Positions 7,762 through 14,356 of a DNA stretch of 23,396 nucleotides are shown here, one piece after another. Source of the DNA: an uncultured Bacilli bacterium. GTDB taxonomy: Bacteria > Bacillota_I > Bacilli_A > RF39 > UBA660. Positions within the stretch are counted from its first letter, which is position 1, and each line of letters opens with the position of its first letter. The position numbers and the translations under genes are program-made. The DNA is taken from the NCBI GenBank assembly GCA_947628245.1, contig CANQZH010000003.1:1-23396 (forward strand). The letters run 5' to 3'. The notes beneath the pieces were generated by a model. The model did not search any database, was not told the origin of the DNA, and saw only the letters and a program-made list of their open reading frames with translations.

Positions 7762-8059
7762 GCATCATACACCAACCTTTCCAAAAATACCTTTTTCTTC
7801 CTAAAAGAAATGTTACAATATTTGTTAATAATTGTAATACATTATGATAATTAGGAACAGGGACAACTAAAAAACCAGATATTAAAGCGGGTAAAATTAC
7901 AATTAAAGCTGTGGTAAAATTCATACCTTGAAAAATTATCAACATAATTAATGTAACTGTACACCCTGAACCAAATATTGCTAAATCAATTCCGGTAAAA
8001 AAACCTAAAATTAATTTTGATTTTTTAGTATTAGCCGGAATTAAATAATTATTGTTCAT
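7745..8059 (-). CDS. PrgI/VirB3-like T4SS membrane protein
   Basis: Encodes 104 residues with a short polar N-terminus, two closely spaced membrane helices (about 18-44 and 48-70) and a basic amphipathic C-terminus rich in aromatic residues. This is the usual form of Gram-positive PrgI/TrsC-type VirB3-like proteins, which sit beside VirB4 at the base of the machine. Position directly before VirB4 and after a VirB6-like gene fits the common virB6-virB3-virB4 order. The start at 8059 has an AAAGGGGA site upstream. Sequence identity in this family is low, so size, topology and context carry the call. Confidence 0.75.
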   Translation of the reverse strand: MNNNYLIPANTKKSKLILGFFTGIDLAIFGSGCTVTLIMLIIFQGMNFTTALIVILPALISGFLVVPVPNYHNVLQLLTNIVTFLLGRKRYFWKGWCMMHGKEE

Positions 8060-8078
8060 TAATTATTCCCCTTTCCTA

Positions 8079-10451
8079 TTATTTTTTATCTTGTTTTCTT
8101 TGTCTAAATGTATCTTCTTTTAAACTAAATTCATTTAATCTATTAGTATAAGAAGCTTTATTAACTTTTTGAACTGTAACAGTAGTTCCATTACTTAATG
8201 TTTCAGTTTCAACATCAGATGATGTGCCAATATACTCAGCTAATCTTGGATTATTATTTCTAAATGTTTCAATCTCTCTATTAGCAGTTGCAAAAGCACC
8301 AGCTTTCTGTGTTTTAATTTCAGTTTCTGTAGCTTTTAAGAAGTTATCAGCTTTTCTGCTAAGTTCATCAGCAGACATTTTCTTTTTCAATAAGTCTTCA
8401 TATTTTTTGGATTGATTATTAATTAAATCTCTTAATGCTTTTTGTTCGCTTGGATTAGCAGCATTTACGACTTCATTTCTAGCTTTATCCCTAGCACTTT
8501 TCATCGCACTATCTACTGATACACTTGGATTACTGTTAACTATATTTTGGAATTCTTGATTAAATTTAGAAATAAAATCAGCATTCATAGTACTAGTAAA
8601 ACTGTTAAGTTCATTATTAGCCATTGTTGAATTAATATGGGCTTCTCTTTGCTTAGCCTCTGCATCAATATAAGCTTTTTCTTGTTTAAATAAATTATCT
8701 CTATTGGATACTTTCTTTTTAAATTCTTCTAGCCTTGCTCTTTCTTGTTTTTCAGCATCAGTTAAAGTATAAGCTGACTCGCCTTGAATTAAACTTTGAG
8801 CATTTATCGCGGCATTTTGAACAGTTTGAGTAGCTGAGGCAAGAACACCACCAACAATTGGAATACTAGCTACACCTGGATGAGCTTCATTTGCAGCTTC
8901 AGCACGCTGTTGTCTAGCTGCTCTAGCTGCTTCAGCTTCATCAGCCGCGGATACAATATTAGTTCCAATATCCTTAAAGTTTTTAGTATTTCTAGCTTTA
9001 TATCCACCTCTTACTGTTCCAGAAGCAGCTCCTGCTGCTCCAGAAAATAACACTCCTACTCCAGAAAGTAAAGTTTTTCCAGCTAATTTTCCATATGAAC
9101 CAACTGCTTTAGCATTATCAATAATTTCACCTCGTCGATTCCAATGATCATTTTCAAATTGAGCATTAGCCCGATTAAATTGAAATTCTTGATCAGCTAG
9201 ATCTTTATTTGTTTTCCAAGTATTAACAAACCTTTTACCACCAGCGACTACGTTACGTCCTAATGCAAGGCCTCCAGCTCCAATAGCAGCTCCTGCAGCA
9301 AAAAATCCACCAGCTTTTAATTTATCTTTAATACCAAGTTTGATATTTCCAGAATCAAGACCCAACATTTCTCCTAGCATTTTAGGAGCTTGTTTAGCAA
9401 AAGCAAGTAAGCCCATTAAAATAATAGCTAGAACAATTAACCCTTGAACACCAGATACTTGATATTTAAATAACTCGCCATTAGCTATTTCACTAAAGAA
9501 GTATATAACTAAGTACATAATAGCAACACGAATAAATACTTCAAAGTAAACAGTTAATGTCAACTTAAGCCATTTGTCAAAAGTTGCTTTTTTACTAGGT
9601 ATAATTCTTAAAACAACGGGAATTGGAGCAATTAATTGGCAAAAAGCAAATTTTATAACTCTTACACCTAAATCTAAGCAAAATGTAAAAATGATATATA
9701 GTAAAGCAACACCAGTAGCCGTTGAAATACCTAAAACATATTGAAGTGAGACGTTTTCACCTACATCAAGATATACTTGATTACCGTTTTCATCAGGAGG
9801 TCCTTCAGATGGCGAAATTAATGGTTGAGCTTCAACAGCCCAATCACCTAATGAAGGCAAATTAAGAAAATTACCATCTTCTATTAATTCAGCTTTTAAA
9901 TCAAACCAACTATAATCATTATCTAATCTAACATTATAATTAGCTGGATTTAAAAAAGGATTTAAAGCCGTAAAAGCCATATAATTACCATACTCGCTTA
10001 TACTATCCGAATTAGTTGAACCTGTACCAAAGATAATAGCTCCAATAACATTTTCTTTAAAAACAATACCTTGAATTTTATAAGCATAATCAAAAACGGT
10101 TGGAAGTAAACCTAAAATTACTAAAGATATTACAATATTTTGAGCAAGTTTTGTTAAACTTTTATCTCCTGAGGTTGCTTTATCAGGATCTACTAAAGAT
10201 GTTAATAAAGCATAAGCAAGGTAAAATAACATAACCACACCTATAATAGCATATATTCTTCTAGCAAAATTACTAAAAAAAGCATCTTCAAATATTCTAG
10301 CATCTGCAAGTTTTATAAATATTTGATAAGCTTGAGATACAGCCCAATATATAGCACCATCTATTAAAAGTAATATTTTGTGAAACATACTATTTAACCA
10401 CTTAATTGGATGCAAAAATCCATTTATTGCTATTAAAACATATAGATTCAT
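8079..10451 (-). CDS. VirB6/TrbL-like polytopic T4SS protein with long cytoplasmic tail
   Basis: Encodes 790 residues. The first 370 or so carry several hydrophobic helices (near 65-90, 100-125, 235-270, 290-320 and 332-355) separated by an acidic, probably external segment at about 130-235. A basic segment with an IAPIPVVLRIIPSKKATF pattern precedes the later helices, as in VirB6/TrbL-type channel proteins of Gram-positive conjugation systems. After a short Gly/Ala-rich stretch, about 400 residues form a hydrophilic tail rich in Ala, Asn, Gln, Glu and Lys with predicted coiled coils. ATG at 10451 is preferred over TTG at 10454 because AGGAGGT (10458-10464) then has a 6-nt spacing. It lies between the wall hydrolase genes and the VirB3/VirB4 genes. 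Confidence 0.82.
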   Translation of the reverse strand: MNLYVLIAINGFLHPIKWLNSMFHKILLLIDGAIYWAVSQAYQIFIKLADARIFEDAFFSNFARRIYAIIGVVMLFYLAYALLTSLVDPDKATSGDKSLTKLAQNIVISLVILGLLPTVFDYAYKIQGIVFKENVIGAIIFGTGSTNSDSISEYGNYMAFTALNPFLNPANYNVRLDNDYSWFDLKAELIEDGNFLNLPSLGDWAVEAQPLISPSEGPPDENGNQVYLDVGENVSLQYVLGISTATGVALLYIIFTFCLDLGVRVIKFAFCQLIAPIPVVLRIIPSKKATFDKWLKLTLTVYFEVFIRVAIMYLVIYFFSEIANGELFKYQVSGVQGLIVLAIILMGLLAFAKQAPKMLGEMLGLDSGNIKLGIKDKLKAGGFFAAGAAIGAGGLALGRNVVAGGKRFVNTWKTNKDLADQEFQFNRANAQFENDHWNRRGEIIDNAKAVGSYGKLAGKTLLSGVGVLFSGAAGAASGTVRGGYKARNTKNFKDIGTNIVSAADEAEAARAARQQRAEAANEAHPGVASIPIVGGVLASATQTVQNAAINAQSLIQGESAYTLTDAEKQERARLEEFKKKVSNRDNLFKQEKAYIDAEAKQREAHINSTMANNELNSFTSTMNADFISKFNQEFQNIVNSNPSVSVDSAMKSARDKARNEVVNAANPSEQKALRDLINNQSKKYEDLLKKKMSADELSRKADNFLKATETEIKTQKAGAFATANREIETFRNNNPRLAEYIGTSSDVETETLSNGTTVTVQKVNKASYTNRLNEFSLKEDTFRQRKQDKK

Positions 10452-10495
10452 CAATTTACCTCCTATTCATACAGTTATTATAATTATACTATAAT

Positions 10496-11485
10496 TTAAG
10501 AAATACCACAATTACTTAAATCATAAAGTCCAAAAAAATTAAATAATAATTCTAATATGTTGGGAACAAAAAATACTAAAATAGCTAATGCTATTCTTTT
10601 TATTGTCCTAATATTTGCTTTTCTAAAACTATCAGAATTAACATTAAATAATATTTTAATATAATCAATAAAGGAAAAGATAATTGCTACTATAGGAGCG
10701 GCGATTTTCATTAAACCAAAGATACCATTTAAGATTTGTTTTAAAGTTGTTTCTTCAGCAACTCCATTAGATACAGTTAAAAAGATTGTTTCACAATTAA
10801 AATCATCAGAAGTATTAATCACATCAATATTTGGGTAATCATCTTCTAATCTTCCACCCAACGCTCCACCTATATTAGAATTGGATGAACTACTTGAAAC
10901 GTGAACTTCATTCCATTTTTTATATCTTTTAAAGACTTTAAAATAGCCATTTCCTTCTCTTACTTGAGGTCCTGATACACCATTATAATTAGAACTATGA
11001 AACCAAATATTCACACCATTTTTTTTACCAACAAAAATACCAATATGGTTAGATGAACTTGTTGTTTCATTATTTAAACCAATATCTCCAGGTCTTAAAT
11101 TAGATTCATTTATATTTTCAAAATTACTTGATGTTGCATAACTAGCTGTAGTCCAATCACACGAAACATCTTTGACTCCAGCTCGATTAAAAGCTAAAGA
11201 AACGTAACCTGAACAATCTAGACCATCAGGTTTACCAGTTATACAAGTTCCAGAGTGTCCACCTCCCCAAACATATTTAGTACCTTTATCAATCATTAAT
11301 CCTGCCTGTCTTACAACTTCTATTCTTCCCTTATCTAAGCCACTTGGCCAACTACTTTCTAATTGTTCAATTAAGGAAGATACACTTGAACTCATACCAT
11401 TAGTATCTACGGAATAAGCAAAAGAACAAGTAGGAAATATAATAAATAATATTATAGCTAAAAATATTTTTTTCCTATATGCCAT
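10496..11485 (-). CDS. NlpC/P60 peptidase fused to a pilin-like membrane module
   Basis: Encodes 329 residues. After a signal peptide (about 1-23) comes an NlpC/P60 domain (about 55-190). Catalytic Cys91 lies in LDCSGYV, His147 in NHIGIF, and a likely third residue is His163. This family cuts stem peptides of peptidoglycan outside the cell. A Ser/Asn linker leads to a C-terminal two-helix module: Cys231, helix 1 at about 252-275 with KIAAP and D-x2-K, a basic loop, helix 2 at about 297-319 with FFVP, and terminal Cys326. Both termini should face outward. A perfect AGGAGG precedes the ATG. This is a VirB1-like role built onto a VirB2-like anchor, the latter inferred from topology. Confidence 0.88.
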   Translation of the reverse strand: MAYRKKIFLAIILFIIFPTCSFAYSVDTNGMSSSVSSLIEQLESSWPSGLDKGRIEVVRQAGLMIDKGTKYVWGGGHSGTCITGKPDGLDCSGYVSLAFNRAGVKDVSCDWTTASYATSSNFENINESNLRPGDIGLNNETTSSSNHIGIFVGKKNGVNIWFHSSNYNGVSGPQVREGNGYFKVFKRYKKWNEVHVSSSSSNSNIGGALGGRLEDDYPNIDVINTSDDFNCETIFLTVSNGVAEETTLKQILNGIFGLMKIAAPIVAIIFSFIDYIKILFNVNSDSFRKANIRTIKRIALAILVFFVPNILELLFNFFGLYDLSNCGIS

Positions 11486-11496
11486 AAATTTTCCTC

Positions 11497-12720
11497 CTAT
11501 TTAATGTTGCAACTGTTAATATCATATAAACCAAATAAATGAAATAACAAATCTAATAAATATGGTAAAAATACTAATATAATAGCTATTCCAATTCTTT
11601 TAATGGTTCTTTTGATTGCTTTATCTCTTTCAGCAGTAGGATTTTTGGCAGCAAAAGTTTTCAAAAAATCAATTAATGATAAGGCAATGGCAATTGCTGG
11701 AGCTATAATTTTCATTAAATTAAAAATATCTTGTAATAATTTACCTAAATTATTTAATTCTCCAGTATTAATATCAACTAAAATTGCTTTACAAGTAAGC
11801 TCATTGCTTGAAATCAAAGTTGGATAGCTAGAAAAAGGATCATCAGTTCTTCCACCAGTTAATTCTTCGTCATCATCATCGTCATTATTATCATAATTAA
11901 TATCATCTAATCTTTCTGAACTACCAGCCATTTCTACTAATACTTGAGCAATTTCTTTAGCTAATTCATCTTTTTTATTTATATAAACTTTTAAATGAGG
12001 TGTATAATCCATAAAAAAAGCTTCTAAATAATAAGTTGGAATACCTCTTGCTGATTGTAAATTATTAATAGCTGTTAAATCACCAAATAAATCAACATCT
12101 CTTACAACTTTTGAATCACTTGTACCAATAACTTTATCTACAGCATTAACTAGTTTTCGACCATTAGTAGAATAAGGTTCAGTAACTGAATCTAACATAA
12201 CTGCACTATAAGTTGCAGTACCATCGTAAGCATTAAAATGAAGTTCAAAAGCAAATAAATATTTATCAGCTCCAATACGATCAATTTTTTCATATAATGT
12301 TGAACTATAATTACCTATGGTTCCTTGTCTAAAGCCACAACATCCATCACCATTAGGATTACAATTTCCATTATAACCAGTAGTAAAATAAGAATCCCCT
12401 ACTGTTTCATTTGATATTTCATAAGGAATATTAGCTTGTTTTAAATAACCAGCTATTTTATCAATCATAATTCTAGCCTCAAGATTTTCATAATAAGTTT
12501 TACCATCAACACTATTACTAGCATGGTTACATTCATCCCAACCATTTTTAGTATAACCTGAACCGTGAGCAGCTTCTAATAAAATTCTTGCATCATCATC
12601 ATCAGCCGTTGAAGTATTAACAGCAAAAGCTAGTTTTATTCCACTAAAAAAAGAAAGATAACTTAAAACAAACATAAAACAAACTATTTTAATTATTTTT
12701 TGAAAAACTTGATTTTGCAC
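11497..12720 (-). CDS. Amidase_3-type N-acetylmuramoyl-L-alanine amidase fused to a pilin-like module
   Basis: Encodes about 407 residues. GTG at 12720 is preferred because AGGAG (12729-12733) is 8 nt upstream; an in-frame ATG at 12741 lacks a good site. A signal peptide ending in LAFA is followed by a domain with the Amidase_3 pattern: a histidine in EAAHGSG, a glutamate in YYENLEAR, a histidine in ELHFNA and a glutamate in YYLEAFF. These match the Zn ligands and catalytic Glu of enzymes that cut the MurNAc-L-Ala bond. Asp-rich and polar linkers lead to Cys310, helix 1 (KIIAP, D-x2-K), a basic loop, helix 2 (FLP) and a terminal GLYDINSC. The domain is divergent from textbook amidases but all key residues are present. 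Confidence 0.85.
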   Translation of the reverse strand: MQNQVFQKIIKIVCFMFVLSYLSFFSGIKLAFAVNTSTADDDDARILLEAAHGSGYTKNGWDECNHASNSVDGKTYYENLEARIMIDKIAGYLKQANIPYEISNETVGDSYFTTGYNGNCNPNGDGCCGFRQGTIGNYSSTLYEKIDRIGADKYLFAFELHFNAYDGTATYSAVMLDSVTEPYSTNGRKLVNAVDKVIGTSDSKVVRDVDLFGDLTAINNLQSARGIPTYYLEAFFMDYTPHLKVYINKKDELAKEIAQVLVEMAGSSERLDDINYDNNDDDDDEELTGGRTDDPFSSYPTLISSNELTCKAILVDINTGELNNLGKLLQDIFNLMKIIAPAIAIALSLIDFLKTFAAKNPTAERDKAIKRTIKRIGIAIILVFLPYLLDLLFHLFGLYDINSCNIK

Positions 12721-12731
12721 TTGCCTCACTC

Positions 12732-13130
12732 CTAACGGCATTCACTAACATTCAAAACACACGATACACATTCTTGATAACCAAGTTCATAATTTGTCCA
12801 TTCATCAACTAAGGTAAAACCAAACTCTAAAATAGATGGAATAAAAAAGATTAATACGCCAATAACTATTCTTGATGCAATTCTTTTAACAGCACTAAAA
12901 ACACTATCTTCTTTCCCCGCTGTAATTGCTTTAAATAAATCAACTGAAGCTAAAACAATAATAACTAAAGGTACAACAATTTTAATAACATTTATAACTT
13001 CTCCAATAATTCTTAAAACACCTTTTAAACCATTACAATAACTTTTAGTATAATTATCCGCAAATACTGGATTTATAAACATTATAGTGCCTAATATAAT
13101 TAATAATATGATAATTTTTATTTTCTTCAT
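12732..13130 (-). CDS. Small VirB2-like pilin candidate 3
   Basis: Encodes 132 residues: a signal peptide (1-24, ending VFA), a short segment with Cys32, helix 1 at about 41-66 containing KIVVP and D-x2-K, a charged loop, helix 2 at about 88-108 containing FFIP, and an external tail with Cys121, Cys124 and Cys131 in a C-x2-C-x6-C pattern. Signal peptide, two helices and a small basic cytoplasmic loop are the layout of VirB2/TrbC pilins; homology is inferred from that. The ATG at 13130 has AGGGTG (13142-13137) 6 nt upstream. The gene overlaps the longest frame of the amidase gene at its end and is preceded by a 14-bp hairpin and a possible internal promoter. Confidence 0.78.
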   Translation of the reverse strand: MKKIKIIILLIILGTIMFINPVFADNYTKSYCNGLKGVLRIIGEVINVIKIVVPLVIIVLASVDLFKAITAGKEDSVFSAVKRIASRIVIGVLIFFIPSILEFGFTLVDEWTNYELGYQECVSCVLNVSECR

Positions 13131-13152
13131 AAACAACACCCTAACTAGAAAA

Positions 13153-13181
13153 AGTATACCATAAATAAATTAAAATGAAAA
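13153..13181 (-). promoter_or_regulatory. Possible internal promoter within the pilin cluster
   Basis: TTTTCA (13181-13176), a 17-nt spacer and TATACT (13158-13153) form a candidate promoter directed at pilin candidate 3 and the hydrolase genes. The -35 lies in one arm of the hairpin at 13169-13200, so hairpin and promoter could form a termination and restart point. Confidence 0.4.
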
Positions 13182-13200
13182 CTATCGTTTTCATTTTAAT
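13169..13200 (-). terminator. Perfect 14-bp hairpin between two pilin genes
   Basis: ATTAAAATGAAAAC (13169-13182) and GTTTTCATTTTAAT (13187-13200) pair perfectly around a 4-nt loop. The structure includes the stop codon of pilin candidate 2. On the minus strand it is followed by TTATTTATGG rather than an unbroken T run, so it could be a leaky terminator or an mRNA end stabiliser that sets pilin-to-hydrolase ratios. Confidence 0.6.
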
Positions 13201-13762
13201 TACATTCACTGACATTTAAAATACACTTTTGACATAGATTATAATCTGACTCAACTTGATCAAAACCATCAACTAAAGAGAATACAAAACTAATAATGGT
13301 TGGAACAAAGAAAATAGCAACTCCACCTATTAATCTAAATATAAATGATTTTAATGATTTGGTTATTTCACCATCTTTTCCTCCAGTAACAGCTTTAAAT
13401 AAGTCGATTATACCAAATACAATTAATAATAGAGGAATAATAATTTTAACAATTAATAAAATGTAACCTAAAAATTTTAGAGGAGACTTTAATTTAACAC
13501 ATGGACTTTTATCACCCAAGCTTGAAGTTTGTCCACTATTAGTGAAAGTCAAACCTGAATCAAAAGTATATTCTGTACCATCAACAGTTATAGTATTATC
13601 ATTAGATGTTACACTATCAGCCGAAATAGTATTGCAGTTACCATCTTGACAATAATAATAATTTCTTCCACCATCTATTCTTGTATATGTATTTGCTGCA
13701 TTAACATTTTTAATACTAATAAAACAAATAAAAATGGTTAATAATAATAAATATTTTTTCAT
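13196..13762 (-). CDS. Small VirB2-like pilin candidate 2
   Basis: Encodes 188 residues. A signal peptide (1-22) is followed by an external segment of about 65 residues that is rich in Thr, Asn and Gly and has a C-x4-C pair at residues 38 and 43. Cys88 comes before helix 1 (about 97-119, KIIIP and D-x2-K). After a charged loop, helix 2 (about 143-165) carries FFVP, and the tail ends in Cys177, Cys180 and Cys187. The tail motif is nearly identical to that of pilin candidate 3 (ILNVSEC versus VLNVSEC). Its GGAGGT site is inside the last codons of the preceding gene, so the two are coupled. Confidence 0.78.
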   Translation of the reverse strand: MKKYLLLLTIFICFISIKNVNAANTYTRIDGGRNYYYCQDGNCNTISADSVTSNDNTITVDGTEYTFDSGLTFTNSGQTSSLGDKSPCVKLKSPLKFLGYILLIVKIIIPLLLIVFGIIDLFKAVTGGKDGEITKSLKSFIFRLIGGVAIFFVPTIISFVFSLVDGFDQVESDYNLCQKCILNVSECN

Positions 13763-13763
13763 T

Positions 13764-14285
13764 TTAATTCATACCTCCTATTTTACAAGAATCACTACTA
13801 CAAGAATTAACATCACAATTCCCTGAATCTAAAAGACATTGTGTACAACAACACCACGAATTACTATAGTTTGACCATTCATTAACCCATTCAAGCACAA
13901 ATTGAATTATTCCTGGAATAAAGAAAATAAAGACGCCAGCAATAAATCTAACTCCTATCGATTTAGCTGCTACCATTATACGATCATCTTTTGAACTAGG
14001 TATAGCTTTAAATAAATCTATTATTCCAAGTACTATAATTAAAATTGGAACGGCTATTTTAATTACTGAAACTATTGTACCAATAAATTTTAAAGGTTTC
14101 CTTAAATTAGGTGATGCACAAACGCTTTCTAGATTTGTATCTTCAATTTCTCCCCAATTAGTAACTTTATTAGCCGTTTTAATAACTGAAATATTTGAAT
14201 TAATCATTTGGATGCTGACTGTTTCTTCAGCTTTAATAATAGGAATGAAAAAGAAAAAACTAATTAATAATAATATTTTTTTCAT
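13764..14285 (-). CDS. Small VirB2-like pilin candidate 1, Cys-rich tail
   Basis: Encodes 173 residues from the ATG at 14285, chosen for the GGAGAG site just upstream; a longer frame starts at 14297. A signal peptide (1-19) is followed by a short external segment, Cys56, helix 1 (about 67-90, KIAVP and D-x2-K), a charged loop, helix 2 (about 112-134, FFIP), and an external tail with seven cysteines (145-147, 150, 157, 162, 167). That cysteine cluster is the richest in the locus and suggests disulfide or metal-stabilised packing outside the membrane. It is the first gene after a 59-bp gap with an extended -10 promoter candidate. VirB2-like identity rests on topology and on the shared module. 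Confidence 0.78.
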   Translation of the reverse strand: MKKILLLISFFFFIPIIKAEETVSIQMINSNISVIKTANKVTNWGEIEDTNLESVCASPNLRKPLKFIGTIVSVIKIAVPILIIVLGIIDLFKAIPSSKDDRIMVAAKSIGVRFIAGVFIFFIPGIIQFVLEWVNEWSNYSNSWCCCTQCLLDSGNCDVNSCSSDSCKIGGMN

Positions 14286-14301
14286 AACACTCTCCATATC
14301 A

Positions 14302-14310
14302 ATTATAACA
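14302..14310 (-). promoter_or_regulatory. Extended -10 promoter for the pilin-hydrolase-VirB cluster
   Basis: TGTTATAAT on the minus strand (14310-14302) is a perfect -10 with an upstream TG, 17 bases ahead of the pilin candidate 1 start codon. No good -35 box lies 17 nt upstream, as is common for extended -10 promoters. Confidence 0.55.
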
Positions 14311-14335
14311 TAAAAACTTTTTTTTGAGCATATAG

Positions 14336-14351
14336 TTGTAATTCTTTACAA
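14336..14351. repeat. TTGTAA-N4-TTACAA dyad upstream of the pilin promoter
   Basis: A perfect 6-bp inverted repeat with a 4-nt spacer lies just upstream of the -35 region of the pilin-cluster promoter and just past the stop of the transpeptidase gene. No T run follows on the minus strand. It could be a regulator-binding site or the weak end of the upstream transcript. Confidence 0.35.
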
Positions 14352-14356
14352 TCTTT

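Noticed and set aside
8224..8415. Plus-strand frame within the VirB6-like gene
   Set aside because: It is antisense to a well-supported coding region with no ribosome site or recognisable product.
11603..11827. Plus-strand frame within the amidase gene
   Set aside because: It mirrors the membrane helices on the opposite strand; hydrophobicity here is a by-product.
10496..14285. Modules as phage holins
   Set aside because: Small two-helix proteins next to an amidase recall holin-endolysin pairs. However, these have cleavable signal peptides, cysteine-rich outer tails and fusion to the enzymes, and they lie beside VirB3, VirB4 and VirB6-like genes with no phage genes.
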